64,000 bases of DNA. Origin: Qipengyuania polymorpha. GTDB lineage: Bacteria; Pseudomonadota; Alphaproteobacteria; Sphingomonadales; Sphingomonadaceae. Positions 48,479-60,721 of this stretch are shown in pieces. A model generated the notes under the pieces. That model was given only the letters and a program-made list of their open reading frames with translations. It had not been told where the DNA came from and made no database searches. How positions within the stretch are numbered: the stretch's first letter is position 1; the number at the start of each line of letters is the position of its first letter. The position numbers and the translations under genes are program-made. The stretch covers positions 1 to 64,000 of the forward strand of contig NZ_JAIGNK010000004.1 of NCBI RefSeq assembly GCF_019711435.1. Direction: 5' to 3'.

Positions 48479-49045
48479 TTAGATCTTGCCGACAAGGTCG
48501 AGCGAGGGGGCCAGCGTGTCGCTGCCTTCTTCCCAGGCTGCCGGGCAGACCTGGCCGGGGTTGGCGCGGACATACTGTGCAGCCTTGATCTTGCGGGCGA
48601 GTTCGTTGGCATTGCGGCCGACGCCTTCGCAGGTCTGTTCCATGATCTGGATGACACCGTCCGGGTCGACCACGAAGGTTGCACGGTCGGCAAGGCCTGC
48701 GCCTTCACGCAGCACGTCGAAGTTGCGTGCAAGGACGTGGTTCTGGTCGCCGAGGAAGGGGAAGTTCAGCTTGCCGATCTTCTCCGAGGTGTCGTGCCAA
48801 GCCTTGTGGCTGAAGTGCGTGTCGGTCGACACGGCATAGACTTCGACATCCATCTTCTGGAGCATGGCGTACTGCTCGCCGAGGTCTTCGAGCTCGGTCG
48901 GGCAGACGAAGGTGAAGTCGGCCGGATAGAAGAAGAAGACGGCCCACTTGCCCTTCACGTCTTCGTCGGTGACGTCGAAGAAGTCCTTGCCGGCCTGGAA
49001 GGCGGTGGCGTTGAAAGGCTTGATGGTGCTTCCGATGATACCCAT
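48479..49045 (-). CDS. ahpC: Alkyl hydroperoxide reductase subunit C (typical 2-Cys peroxiredoxin)
   Basis: 188 residues. Peroxidatic Cys48 in [17 protein letters not shown], resolving Cys in [12 protein letters not shown], and the GGLG/YF-like C terminus replaced by SLDLVGKI. It reduces peroxides and is recycled by AhpF. Ribosome site CGGAG 8 nt upstream. The upstream 240 nt contain a perfect 8-4-8 dyad. Confidence 0.98.
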   Translation of the reverse strand: MGIIGSTIKPFNATAFQAGKDFFDVTDEDVKGKWAVFFFYPADFTFVCPTELEDLGEQYAMLQKMDVEVYAVSTDTHFSHKAWHDTSEKIGKLNFPFLGDQNHVLARNFDVLREGAGLADRATFVVDPDGVIQIMEQTCEGVGRNANELARKIKAAQYVRANPGQVCPAAWEEGSDTLAPSLDLVGKI

Positions 49046-49104
49046 GGTTTTTCTCCGTTATTCGGGTTTGAAACTCAGGGCTCCCAGATAGGGCGTGCTG
49101 CGAT

Positions 49105-49124
49105 GCACAAAAGCGATTTTGTGC
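49105..49124 (-). promoter_or_regulatory. 8-4-8 palindrome upstream of ahpC
   Basis: GCACAAAA/TTTTGTGC with a 4-nt spacer, 60-80 bp upstream of the ahpC ATG. Could be a regulator operator (OxyR, or another redox sensor) or a 5'-UTR stem. Confidence 0.4.
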
Positions 49125-49282
49125 GATTGCGAACATCGGAATTTTCAATCAGTGACTTGGAACTTTCGGAAAGCCCGCAGTAAATAGGATTTCGATGGTA
49201 AATGGCAGCATTATATCGGCTGTCATCCGCGCATATTGGTGTTAGGCGTGGTATCGCAGCATATGGGCAAAAGGGGTCGAAA

Positions 49283-49996
49283 ATGCTTGGAAGGTTGATC
49301 TGGCGCGCAAAGCAGGCGGTGCACACTTTGCGCAACGCGACCAGGCCGGAAAAGCGCTCCTGCCCCATCTGCCAGTACGAGGGCTTGTTCGGCCCCTTCG
49401 GCTTTCCGGTAAGGCCGGAAGCACAATGCCCCAAATGCAAATCGCTCGAGAGGCACCGCCAGCTGGCGCTGTGGCTCGAACGCGATGGCAACAAGGCGCG
49501 TTTCGCGGGCAAGCGCCTGCTTCATTTTGCGCCCGAAAAGGCGATCGAGACGCTGCTTCGTCCCCATGTCGAAAGCTATGTCACAGCCGATCTCGAACCC
49601 GGCGTTGCCGAGCTCGTTATCAACATCGAACAGATCGACATGGCCGATAAATCTGTCGGCGTGATCGTGTGCTCGCACGTGCTCGAGCATGTCGACGACG
49701 CCAAGGCGCTGCGCGAACTCGAACGCATCCTCACCGATGACGGCTTCGCCTTGCTGATGGTCCCCATGGTTCACCACTGGGAAAAAAGCTTCGAACGCCC
49801 CGCGCCCACCGTGGCGGAGCGCATCAAGTACTTCGGCCAGTTCGACCATATCCGCCGCTATGGCCGCGATTTTGTCGAGCGGGTGAAGGATGCCGGCTTT
49901 GCGGTCGAGGCCTATTCGCCAACGCCCGAGGAATGTATCGAATACGGCCTGGGGCTCGGCGCGGTCATGTATGTGGCAGAGCCCCAGCGGGGCTGA
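49283..49996 (+). CDS. Class I SAM-dependent methyltransferase with N-terminal zinc motif
   Basis: 237 residues from the ATG at 49283 (AAGGGG upstream). Zinc-type cysteines C27-x-x-C30 and C49-x-x-C52, then LLHFAPEKAIETLL, VTADLEPGVAELVINIEQIDMADKSVGVIVCSHVLEHVDDAKALRELERILTDDGFALLMVP. The Rossmann loop is degenerate (HFAPE) but VLEHV is typical of methyltransferase 11. Many such proteins lie in glycan or RNA-modification settings; substrate unknown. Confidence 0.8.
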   Translation: MLGRLIWRAKQAVHTLRNATRPEKRSCPICQYEGLFGPFGFPVRPEAQCPKCKSLERHRQLALWLERDGNKARFAGKRLLHFAPEKAIETLLRPHVESYVTADLEPGVAELVINIEQIDMADKSVGVIVCSHVLEHVDDAKALRELERILTDDGFALLMVPMVHHWEKSFERPAPTVAERIKYFGQFDHIRRYGRDFVERVKDAGFAVEAYSPTPEECIEYGLGLGAVMYVAEPQRG

Positions 49997-50029
49997 TTAT
50001 AACCCGCACAGAGCGGTTTAACGCTCGTG

Positions 50030-51103
50030 CTACCTTTCAGAGACTTGAGCCCGGTGCAGCATCATGTGGTCTGCCAGCACCAGCGCCATCATCGCTTCGA
50101 CCACGGGCGTGCCGCGGATGCCGACGCAGGGGTCGTGGCGGCCCTTGGTGCGGACTTGCGCGGCGTTTCCTTCGCGGTCCACGCTGGCGACGGGGGTAAG
50201 GATCGAGCTGGTCGGCTTGAACGCCACGCGGCACACCACCGGCTGGCCGGTCGAGATGCCTCCCGCGATACCGCCAGCGTGATTGGCGGCGAACTCGGGG
50301 CCATCCTCGCCCGGTGAGATGGCATCGGCATTCTGCTCGCCGGTCAGGCGTGCGGCGTCGAAGCCGTCGCCGATTTCCACGCCCTTGACCGCGTTGATGC
50401 TCATCATCCCTGCCGCGAGGTCGCTGTCGAGCTTGGCATAGACCGGTGCGCCCCATCCGGCAGGCACGCCCGTCGCCACGCATTCGACCACCGCGCCGAG
50501 CGATGAACCGGCCTTGCGCGCGTCGTCGACCAGCGCCTCCCAGCGTTTCGCCGCCTCGGCGTCGGGGCACCAGAAAGGGTTTCGGGCGATTTCTTCGCGG
50601 TCGAAATTGGCAGGGTCGATCCGGTCGCCGCCGATTTCGCTGACATAGGCGAGGATGCTGACCCCGCCGATGATCTTGCGCGCCACTGCGCCCGCCGCCA
50701 CTCGCATCGCCGTCTCGCGCGCGCTCGACCTGCCGCCGCCGCGATAGTCGCGAAAGCCGTATTTCGCGTCATAGGCATAGTCGGCATGGCCGGGACGATA
50801 GGTCTTGGCGATTTCCGAATAGTCTTTCGAGCGCTGGTCCTTGTTCTCGATCAGCAGCGAGAGCGAGGTGCCGGTGGTCTTGCCCTCGAACACGCCCGAC
50901 AGGATGCGGACCTCGTCCGGCTCCTTGCGCTGGGTGGTGAACTTGTTCTGCCCCGGCTTGCGCGCGTCGAGGAAGGGCTGGATGTCGGCCTCGGCAAGTT
51001 CGATACCCGGCGGACACCCGTCGAGAACCGCGCCGATGGCAGGGCCATGGCTTTCTCCCCAGGTGGTGAAGCGAAGCACGCGTCCGAATGTGTTCCAGCT
51101 CAT
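50030..51103 (-). CDS. aroC: Chorismate synthase
   Basis: 357 residues from [36 protein letters not shown] at 51103, with [41 protein letters not shown] and the late [17 protein letters not shown]. Converts EPSP to chorismate using FMN. Divergent from ruvA across a 157-nt gap with an inverted-repeat element. Confidence 0.97.
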   Translation of the reverse strand: MSWNTFGRVLRFTTWGESHGPAIGAVLDGCPPGIELAEADIQPFLDARKPGQNKFTTQRKEPDEVRILSGVFEGKTTGTSLSLLIENKDQRSKDYSEIAKTYRPGHADYAYDAKYGFRDYRGGGRSSARETAMRVAAGAVARKIIGGVSILAYVSEIGGDRIDPANFDREEIARNPFWCPDAEAAKRWEALVDDARKAGSSLGAVVECVATGVPAGWGAPVYAKLDSDLAAGMMSINAVKGVEIGDGFDAARLTGEQNADAISPGEDGPEFAANHAGGIAGGISTGQPVVCRVAFKPTSSILTPVASVDREGNAAQVRTKGRHDPCVGIRGTPVVEAMMALVLADHMMLHRAQVSER

Positions 51104-51130
51104 GCCCGCCCTTCTAACCCAACCGCCGTA

Positions 51131-51203
51131 CGTGTCGAGCGTAGTCGAGACACGTTTTCTCGCGCCCACCCAAGCCGGTCTCTCGACTGCGCTCGATACG
51201 AAC
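51131..51203. repeat. REP-like inverted pair
   Basis: Copy one, CGTGTCGAGCGTAGTCGAGACACG (51131-51154), is itself palindromic at the ends. Copy two, TCTCGACTGCGCTCGATACGA (about 51179-51201), is its near-inverse (core TCTCGACT(A/G)CGCTCGA). Arranged head to head, as in REP/REPIN elements. Confidence 0.55.
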
Positions 51204-51260
51204 GGGGAGAAGCGACGAGGCGGACTGGCAAATCTGCAAGGGTAGCGTAAAGAACAAACC

Positions 51261-51866
51261 ATGATTGCGAAGCTGAAGGGCCTGCTCGACGAAACCGGTA
51301 GCGACTGGGCGGTGATCGATGTTTCGGGCGTCGGCTACCTCGTCCACTGCTCGACCAAGACGCTCGCCGCGCTGGGCGAGAAGGGAGAGGCTTGCACGGT
51401 CTATACCGACTTGCAGGTGTCCGAGAACGACATGCGCCTCCTCGGTTTCGCCGAGGCTGCCGAGCGTGACTGGTTCCGCCTGCTTACGCAGGTGCAGGGC
51501 GTGGGTAGTAAGGTCGGGCTCGCGATCCTCTCGGCATTGTCGACCGGCGAGGTGCAGCAGGCCTGCTCGAACGGTGATGCGGCGACGATCGCCCGCGCGC
51601 AGGGCGTGGGGCCGAAACTTGCCGGACGCATCGTCAACGAGTTGAAGGACAAGGCGGGCGCGCTTCCGGGCGGCGGAATGGCTGGCGGCGCGGCCCCGGC
51701 GACGCCTGCGGGCGGGGCGAGCGCCGATGCCGTGAGCGCGCTGGAGAACCTCGGCTTCAAGCCCGCCGTGGCGGCACGCGCGGTGGCAGCGGCGCAGGGC
51801 GAGCTGGGCGAAGGCGCGAGCGAGGGCGACCTCATCCGCGTGGCTTTGAAGAGGGCAGCGGGATGA
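51261..51866 (+). CDS. ruvA: Holliday junction branch migration protein RuvA
   Basis: 201 residues. [76 protein letters not shown] and the second Hh[24 protein letters not shown], then a Pro/Ala-rich linker and C-terminal domain III ([20 protein letters not shown]). Binds Holliday junctions and loads RuvB. Overlaps the first DsrE-family gene (ATGA). Confidence 0.97.
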   Translation: MIAKLKGLLDETGSDWAVIDVSGVGYLVHCSTKTLAALGEKGEACTVYTDLQVSENDMRLLGFAEAAERDWFRLLTQVQGVGSKVGLAILSALSTGEVQQACSNGDAATIARAQGVGPKLAGRIVNELKDKAGALPGGGMAGGAAPATPAGGASADAVSALENLGFKPAVAARAVAAAQGELGEGASEGDLIRVALKRAAG

Positions 51867-52420
51867 AGGCCATCGCATTGAAAATGACTTTGATGAGCGC
51901 GGCGGCGGCCTTGCTGGCCAGCTCGGTCAGCGCGCAGGATATGAGCGCCTTCAAGACCGGCCCGGTGTTTCACGATTTCGGCCCGCATGCTGCAATAGAT
52001 GGGTTGGAGCCCTTCGCTGCCGACACCGAGTTTTCGCACAGCTTCGATGTCGCCAAAGCGGCCGAGGAAGGCGCGCGCAATCGCGGCTTCGAGAGCGCGG
52101 CGCGGTTCATCAACATGCATGTCGCCAATGGTGTGGCGGAAGAGAATATTCGCGTGGCCGTGGTGGTACACGGGCCTGCCGTGCTCGACGTGCTTTCGGC
52201 AGAGGGCTGGGCGGCGCATGAGCGCGAGGGCGAGAACGGCAACGCTGCGATGGTGCGCGCCATGCTCGACCACGGCGTGCGCTTCATCGTCTGCGGCCAG
52301 AGCGCCACCGCGCAGGGCGTCAGCGCGGACCAACTGATCGAAGGCGTCGAGATGGACCTCTCCGCCATGACCGCCCACGCCAAGCTCCAGCAGCGCGGCT
52401 ACACGGTGAACCCGTTTTGA
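51863..52420 (+). CDS. Exported DsrE/DsrF-family protein
   Basis: 185 residues with a signal peptide (LKMTLMSAAAALLASSVSA). Then VFHDFGPHAAIDGLEPFAADTEFSHSFDVAKAAEEGARNRGFESAARFINMHVANGVAEENIRVAVVVHGPAVLDVL and FIVCGQSATAQGV (Cys144). DsrE proteins handle sulfur transfer; the periplasmic forms are poorly studied. Between ruvA and a paralogue. Confidence 0.83.
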   Translation: MKAIALKMTLMSAAAALLASSVSAQDMSAFKTGPVFHDFGPHAAIDGLEPFAADTEFSHSFDVAKAAEEGARNRGFESAARFINMHVANGVAEENIRVAVVVHGPAVLDVLSAEGWAAHEREGENGNAAMVRAMLDHGVRFIVCGQSATAQGVSADQLIEGVEMDLSAMTAHAKLQQRGYTVNPF

Positions 52421-52437
52421 CAGGATGGAGTTTTAGC

Positions 52438-52977
52438 ATGTTTAAGCGGATAGTCGGTTGCCTCCTTGCCGCCTGCGCATTCGCCGCCCCCGTGCAGGCG
52501 CAGGACTTCCTGAGTGAGAGTGGTCCGGTGTTCTCGGTATTCGGCCGCTGGGCGCCTGTCGAAAACATGCAACCTGTCGAAGGACAGGTTTTCAAGGCAG
52601 TTTTCGATACCTCCGAAGGGGCCAAGGACGGCGCGATAAATTGGCGTTTCGATAGTGCCGCTCGTTATATCAATCTGCTGGCTGATAATGGTGTTCCTGC
52701 CGAGTATATTCACGTTGCAATTGTGGTGCACGGGTCAGCGAGCTGGGATGTGACCAACGATACGGCATATTCGCGCAAGTATCCGGACCGAGCTAATCCC
52801 AATCGTGAGGTTGTCGCCAAGATGCTCGAAAAGGGTGTCCGGTTCTTCATATGCGGCCAAGCTGCCGCCTCTCACGGCATCCGCAATGAAGATTTGCTAC
52901 CGGGAGTGACGATGACCTTGTCGCAAACCGTTGCCAATTCCGTTCTGCACAACGAAGGCTTCACCAACATACCGTGA
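52438..52977 (+). CDS. Second exported DsrE-family paralogue, lower G/C
   Basis: 179 residues from the ATG at 52438 (GGAG upstream). Signal peptide ([20 protein letters not shown]). Same layout as its neighbour: [69 protein letters not shown] and [13 protein letters not shown] (Cys139). By eye its codon use is more A/T-rich than the surrounding genes. The stop overlaps ruvB (GTGA). Likely a tandem duplicate that diverged or arrived by transfer. Confidence 0.83.
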   Translation: MFKRIVGCLLAACAFAAPVQAQDFLSESGPVFSVFGRWAPVENMQPVEGQVFKAVFDTSEGAKDGAINWRFDSAARYINLLADNGVPAEYIHVAIVVHGSASWDVTNDTAYSRKYPDRANPNREVVAKMLEKGVRFFICGQAAASHGIRNEDLLPGVTMTLSQTVANSVLHNEGFTNIP

Positions 52978-54008
52978 CTGACCCCGTCCCCCTCCATTCG
53001 CCTGACCGGCAGCCGGAAGACCCGGATGCGGCGCTGCGTCCTAAATCGCTCGCCGAGTTCGTCGGGCAGAAGGCGGCGCGCGAGAATTTGCGCGTGTTTA
53101 TCGAGGCGGCGAAGAATCGCGGCGAGGCGATGGACCATGTGTTGTTCTTCGGCCCTCCCGGCCTCGGCAAGACCACGCTGGCGCAGATTGTCTCGAAGGA
53201 ATTGGGCGTCGGTTTTCGCGCTACGTCAGGGCCGGTGATCGCCAAGGCGGGCGACCTTGCCGCGCTGCTCACCAATCTCGAGCCCAATGACGTGCTCTTC
53301 ATCGACGAGATCCACCGCCTCAATCCGGTGGTCGAGGAAGTGCTTTATCCGGCGATGGAGGACCGCGCGCTCGACATCATTATCGGCGAGGGGCCCTCGG
53401 CGCGCAGCGTGCGGATCGATTTGCCGCCCTTCACGCTGGTCGGCGCGACCACGCGGCAGGGGCTGCTGACCACGCCCTTGCGCGACCGTTTCGGCATTCC
53501 GGTGCGCCTCAACTTCTATACCGAGGACGAGCTCTTGAAGGTCGTCACCCGCGGGGCCGGGCTGCTCGGCATGGGGATCGACGAGGGCGGGGCGCGCGAG
53601 ATTGCCCGCCGTTCGCGCGGTACGCCGCGCGTCGCAGGCCGCCTGATGCGCCGCGTGCGCGATTTCGCCAGCGTGCTGGGTGAGGATGTGGTGACGACCA
53701 AGGTGGCGGACGAGGCGCTGACTCGGCTCGAGGTCGACAGCCTTGGCCTCGATGCGATGGACCGGCGCTACCTCACCATGATTGCGACCACCTACAAGGG
53801 CGGGCCTGTGGGCGTGGAAACGCTGGCCGCTGGCCTCTCTGAGCCGCGCGATACGGTGGAGGAGGTCATCGAGCCCTACCTCATCCAGCTCGGCCTCATC
53901 GCCCGCACCGCGCGTGGGCGGATGCTCAACGATGGCGGCTGGAACCACCTCGGCATGACACCGCCGGGTGCACCCGAAAGGCCGCAGGGCGACATGTTCG
54001 ATAAATAG
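52974..54008 (+). CDS. ruvB: Holliday junction branch migration ATPase RuvB
   Basis: 344 residues, GTG start. Walker [10 protein letters not shown] (60-68), Walker [10 protein letters not shown], sensor [19 protein letters not shown] and the arginine finger region. C-terminal winged helix [14 protein letters not shown]. Motor that drives branch migration with RuvA. Convergent and abutting with the rhodanese gene. Confidence 0.97.
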   Translation: MTDPVPLHSPDRQPEDPDAALRPKSLAEFVGQKAARENLRVFIEAAKNRGEAMDHVLFFGPPGLGKTTLAQIVSKELGVGFRATSGPVIAKAGDLAALLTNLEPNDVLFIDEIHRLNPVVEEVLYPAMEDRALDIIIGEGPSARSVRIDLPPFTLVGATTRQGLLTTPLRDRFGIPVRLNFYTEDELLKVVTRGAGLLGMGIDEGGAREIARRSRGTPRVAGRLMRRVRDFASVLGEDVVTTKVADEALTRLEVDSLGLDAMDRRYLTMIATTYKGGPVGVETLAAGLSEPRDTVEEVIEPYLIQLGLIARTARGRMLNDGGWNHLGMTPPGAPERPQGDMFDK

Positions 54009-54424
54009 TTACTGCTTAACGGGGAGGCCCGCCTCTTCCCACGCCAGGATGCCGCCCTCCATATGGACGGCAGTGGCGTTCTTCGCCTCGGCCAATCTCT
54101 CGGCCGCGATGCCGGAACGGCGGTCCGAACGGCAATAGAGGAAGAGATCCGCACCGCCTGCATCGGGGAGCTTGGCGGGGTCGAAAACGTCGACCGGGAG
54201 GTTGATGGCGCCAGCGATGTGGCCCTCGGCAAACTCTTCCGCAGAGCGCACGTCGATGAGCTGGATAGCCTCGCCAGCCTCGAGCCGCGTGGCGAGTGCC
54301 TGCGGCTCGATGGTGAGGACCCCGACCTCGCGTGGGCCGGGGGTCTTGGTTTCGGCAACGGGGGACGCATTCCCGCAGGAGGCAACACTCGCCGCCGCCA
54401 GCAGGAGGAGCGCCCCGCGCAGCA

Positions 54425-54425
<1 letters not shown>
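54009..54425 (-). CDS. Rhodanese-domain lipoprotein
   Basis: 138 residues with lipobox ASVASC (Cys17). Rhodanese fold IQLIDVRSAEEFAEGHIAGAINLPVDVF and active-site LYCRSDRRSGIAAERL (Cys98). Periplasmic sulfur transferase or cyanide detoxifier; partner unknown. Overlaps the acnA stop (TGATG), so it is co-transcribed downstream of acnA. Confidence 0.9.
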
Positions 54426-57100
<2,675 letters not shown>

Positions 57101-57331
57101 GCGGGGCTTCTTCCTTTCTGTATGGAGCCGTCACCCGACCAATGGGCAGGGCGGCAAAATGTGCCGCGCCTGTGCGCTGTGACGGGCAAAAAATCAAGGG
57201 TGGCCGCGCTCAGGGCACGGCTCGACGGGAACCCGAGGCGCGCTTCATCGGTTATTAAGGCAAAATCTGGGCAATCGCGCCGCACGGCCAAACCCGCGGC
57301 AAGCGCGCGGCCCACATGAGGAGTTAAAATT

Positions 57332-57496
57332 ATGAGTGCCCTGCTCGAGGCGACCGACAAGTCGCACCGAACCCTTCGTCTCGCCGTGATTGCCGCCGCC
57401 CTTGGCGTGGCAGGCATGTTTACCGCCGCGGCCACCTTCGCAGGCAGCGAAGCGCAGGCCAATGAGGCAGCACCAACGGTCGCAACCGCCGAATAA
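57332..57496 (+). CDS. 54-residue small protein with one membrane segment
   Basis: MSALLEATDKSHRTLRLAVI.. to TAA at 57494. Residues 16-38 are hydrophobic (signal peptide or anchor), the tail is short (NEAAPTVATAE). Strong ribosome site GAGGAG 8 nt upstream. Divergent from acnA. No family recognised; the ribosome site supports it. Confidence 0.6.
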   Translation: MSALLEATDKSHRTLRLAVIAAALGVAGMFTAAATFAGSEAQANEAAPTVATAE

Positions 57497-57508
57497 GATA
57501 ACGAAGCG

Positions 57509-58408
57509 CTAGAGAGCGCTTTGCTCGGGTCGTCGCCTGCGGGTGGCTATCCAGCACCCGATGATAATGAGCGCCGCGCCGATGATGGTCGCGCCGCTCA
57601 CCCCCTCCCCGAAATAGAGCCAGCCGAAGAGCGAAGCCCAGAGGAAGCCGGTATATTCTATCGGCACCAGCCTCTGCGCCTCTGCGCGGGCGTAGGCCCA
57701 TGCTAGAAACAGCGCCGCGCCCACCGCAAGCAGCGCGCCTGCGGTGACTTCGAGCCATGCGCGGCCTTCCGGCAATTCGAGCAGGAAGGGCGCGCCGGCG
57801 AGCAGGGTCAGTGTCACCACACCATTCTGGAAAGTGCTTACCTCGGCAGGGCCTGCGACCAGAGCCTGCTGGCGTTGCAGCACGAGGTTCCAGGCATAGA
57901 GCAGCGCCGATATGCCGATGAGCATCAGGCCGAGCATGGTGTCCTCGGTCAGCTTCTCGCGCCCGATACGTCCGCCGACAATCACCACCACGCCTGCCAG
58001 CCCCAGCAAGGCCGCGAAAACCGCGCGGCGCTCGATGGTCTCGCCCAACAATATCGCCGCAAGATAAAGCGCAATCAGCGGGGCGACGAAGCTGATGGCA
58101 ATCGCTTCGGCCAGAGGCAGGCGCACGAGCGAAGCGAAGAAGGTCCAGCCCATGAAGGCGACCACCACTCCGCGGACCAAATGGACCTTGAGCACCTCGC
58201 CCTTTGGCATCCGTCCGCCGCGCCAGTACCAGAAGGGTGCGATGATGGCGAAACCGATGGCGCAGCGCAGCAAGTAGGCGCTGTAGGCCCCCACCGCGAT
58301 GCTGGCGCTCTTCATTACCGCATCCATCGCTGAAAACAGCGCGATGCCCGCCATGGTGGCGAGGACGGGTTTCAGCGAATGGTCGGGCGCGCTCATCATC
58401 GCTGGCAT
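57509..58408 (-). CDS. EamA-type drug/metabolite transporter
   Basis: 299 residues, ten membrane helices in two EamA repeats: ATMAGIALFSAMDAVMKSAS, AYLLRCAIGFAIIAPFWYW, VVVAFMGWTFFASLVRLPLAEAIAISFVAPLIALYLAAILLGE, then TMLGLMLIGISALLYAWNLVLQRQQ and the second PIEYTGFLWASLFGWLYFGEGVSGATIIGAALIIIGCWIA. Exports or imports a small metabolite; substrate unknown. Confidence 0.9.
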   Translation of the reverse strand: MPAMMSAPDHSLKPVLATMAGIALFSAMDAVMKSASIAVGAYSAYLLRCAIGFAIIAPFWYWRGGRMPKGEVLKVHLVRGVVVAFMGWTFFASLVRLPLAEAIAISFVAPLIALYLAAILLGETIERRAVFAALLGLAGVVVIVGGRIGREKLTEDTMLGLMLIGISALLYAWNLVLQRQQALVAGPAEVSTFQNGVVTLTLLAGAPFLLELPEGRAWLEVTAGALLAVGAALFLAWAYARAEAQRLVPIEYTGFLWASLFGWLYFGEGVSGATIIGAALIIIGCWIATRRRRPEQSAL

Positions 58409-58542
58409 AGAGCGCCCTGCCGCAGGCGCAACTCGGTTCAGCGAGGGTCAAGCCGCTTTCGCCGATTGTGCGCTCCAGATAACGCATTATGTAGCCGGTA
58501 GCGCGCGATTGACGCCGCGCACGGCATTATTCGGTGGGCCCA

Positions 58543-59949
58543 ATGACCAAGTTCCAGACCATGACCGGCAGCGCGATTGCAGCCGTCCTCCTTGCAACCT
58601 CGGCAGGCGCACAGGACGCCGCGCCCGAGAGCATCCTGCCACAGCCGAAGGCCGAGCAGGAGCAAACGCAGGCTCCCGCCACGCCGCAGACCGTCGACGA
58701 GGCCTTCGGCGACATCCAGATGGCGAGCGGCGAGGTGGTGCAGGAAATCCCCTCGCTCGAGGGCGAGTGGACCGTGTCGCAGGCGCAGGCGCTGCTCGAT
58801 TTCATCCCCGGCATGAAGGCCGAGGGCCTGAACCCGTCCGATTACCAACCCGACGCGCTCACCGCCGCCATCGCTGCGGGGGAGAGCGAGGAACTGAACA
58901 AGCTCGCCAGCGAAATCTTCGTCTGGCTGGTCGAGGATTTGCGCGATGGTCGCACGCCGATGGAATCGCGCCGCCAGTGGTTCGTCGTCGACCCTGATGC
59001 CGACCGCCTGCCGACCTGGAAGCTGCTCGAAGATGCACTGGCCAGCGGCGAAATTGCCGAAACGCTGACCTCGCTCCATCCCAAGCATCCCGACTATGCC
59101 GCGCTCAAGGCCGAGCTTGCCACCGCGACCGACGAAAGCCGCATCAAGCTTATCCGCGCGAACATGGACCGCTGGCGCTGGCTGCCGCAGGATCTGGGGC
59201 GCCAGTACCTCGTCACCAATGTGCCCGAATACATGCTGCGCCTGACGGTGCGCGGGAAGATCATCGACACCTACCGCGTGGTGGTCGGCAAGCCCGGCCG
59301 CACCGCGACGCCGCAGCTTGCCGAAATGGTCGAGGCGGTGATCTACAACCCGACCTGGACCGTACCGCAGTCGATCGTCGTGGGCGAGGGGCTGGGCAAC
59401 AAGGTGCTGAACAACCCGACCTGGGCGCGCAATGCCGGCTATACGGCGACGAAGGGCGCGAACGGCTGGATCACCGTGGTCCAGCAGCCGGGGCCGCAGA
59501 ATTCGCTCGGCCTGATGAAGCTCGACATGCCCAACGAGCACGCGATCTTCCTCCACGACACGCCCAGCCGTCACCTGTTCAACCAGGACAACCGTGCGCT
59601 GAGCCACGGCTGCATTCGCGTGCAGGGCGCGCGCGAACTCGCCATGACCATGTCGATGCTGGGCAATGCCAAGACCAAGGCCGACATCCCCGCCATTCGG
59701 GAGGAGGTGTCCGAAATCACCATGAGCGGCGAGTACACGCGCTATGCGATGGAAAAGCAGTGGCCGGTCTATATCACCTATTTCACCATGGCGACCGATG
59801 TCGAAGGCCAGATGAAGACCTTCAAGGACATCTACGACCGCGATGCGCCGGTGCTCGAAGCGCTCGACGCACCGCGCGTTTCCGACCGCGCGCGTGAAAC
59901 GAGCGAGGAAGCCGTCGAAATCATCGACGATATGCAGATTACGACTTGA
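58543..59949 (+). CDS. YcbB-type L,D-transpeptidase
   Basis: 468 residues from the ATG at 58543 with a signal peptide (MTGSAIAAVLLATSAGA). An N-terminal scaffold region (about 80-210) precedes LDT motifs: YLVTNVPEYMLRLTVRGKIIDTYRVVVGKPGRTATPQLAEMVEAVIYNPTWTVPQSIV and the catalytic FNQDNRALSHGCIRV (Cys357). Forms 3-3 peptidoglycan crosslinks or attaches proteins. Divergent from the DMT gene, convergent with a second, unrelated L,D-transpeptidase. Confidence 0.93.
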   Translation: MTKFQTMTGSAIAAVLLATSAGAQDAAPESILPQPKAEQEQTQAPATPQTVDEAFGDIQMASGEVVQEIPSLEGEWTVSQAQALLDFIPGMKAEGLNPSDYQPDALTAAIAAGESEELNKLASEIFVWLVEDLRDGRTPMESRRQWFVVDPDADRLPTWKLLEDALASGEIAETLTSLHPKHPDYAALKAELATATDESRIKLIRANMDRWRWLPQDLGRQYLVTNVPEYMLRLTVRGKIIDTYRVVVGKPGRTATPQLAEMVEAVIYNPTWTVPQSIVVGEGLGNKVLNNPTWARNAGYTATKGANGWITVVQQPGPQNSLGLMKLDMPNEHAIFLHDTPSRHLFNQDNRALSHGCIRVQGARELAMTMSMLGNAKTKADIPAIREEVSEITMSGEYTRYAMEKQWPVYITYFTMATDVEGQMKTFKDIYDRDAPVLEALDAPRVSDRARETSEEAVEIIDDMQITT

Positions 59950-59967
59950 GGCAGCGATAGCCCCGGC

Positions 59968-60675
59968 TCAGTAGACGCCGGGGTTCGTCCGTTCGAAAGT
60001 GCCGCCACCGGGCCTGCGCAACAGGTCGACTTGCGCCACCGGCGGCATCCGCCGGCTGCCATCGGGCTTCAGGCCGAGGCTGTCGGCATAGAGCAGTCGG
60101 CCGCCGCTTAGTTCGAGAAGCACCTTGGCGAACTGGTCGGGGCCAAGGGCAAAGCAGCCGTTGGAACGGCCGAGGCGGCCCCATTTCGTGATATGTTCGG
60201 GGCGCGCATATTCGGCCGGATGCATCACGATCGCCCGCGACAAGGCCTGGTCATTGGTCGGGTCGAGCCCGTCGAGCCGGATCGAGGTGCCGTATTTCCC
60301 GCGATACCAGCTGCGCGTCATATAGGCACCGCGGCTGGTCGCCTCGCTGCCCTCGATGTTGGAAAAGCGTTTCAGCCACCCGTCATGCTCGCTGTCGGAG
60401 CCCGTGCCGTGGCTGACGAAGAAACTTTCGACCCGCTCGTTCACGAGGTCGACGAAATGGAAGCGTTCCTGCGAGGAATGCAGGCCGAAATCGGCAATCC
60501 CGACGATATCCTTCTTCCAGATGATATCGCCTGCCCGCGCCAGTTCGCGCCGGGCGATGTCGAACAGCGCCTTGTCGCGCGCCGACGTGGCGGAAGCCTG
60601 CGCGAACACGCGCGCCGGGAGCGTGAGCGCTGCGCCTGCGGTGAGGCCGGTCCTGAGGATATCGCGTCGCTTCAT
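59968..60675 (-). CDS. Murein L,D-transpeptidase catalytic domain family (YkuD_2) protein
   Basis: 235 residues with a Tat-like leader (MKRRDILRTGLTAGAALTLP). YkuD_2 motifs: FHFVDLVNERVESFFVSHGTGSDS, SRAIVMHPAEYA (His152) and GRLGRSNGCFALGPDQF (Cys174). Convergent with the YcbB-type gene 18 nt away. Confidence 0.9.
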   Translation of the reverse strand: MKRRDILRTGLTAGAALTLPARVFAQASATSARDKALFDIARRELARAGDIIWKKDIVGIADFGLHSSQERFHFVDLVNERVESFFVSHGTGSDSEHDGWLKRFSNIEGSEATSRGAYMTRSWYRGKYGTSIRLDGLDPTNDQALSRAIVMHPAEYARPEHITKWGRLGRSNGCFALGPDQFAKVLLELSGGRLLYADSLGLKPDGSRRMPPVAQVDLLRRPGGGTFERTNPGVY

Positions 60676-60721
60676 ACCTAAGGAACATATACCACAAATC
60701 TATCGTTCCCGTGAACGCTTT

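Noticed and set aside
46717..48732. Longer AhpF start at 48732
   Set aside because: The extension would overlap ahpC and its hairpins; MLDANL at 48306 aligns with AhpF.
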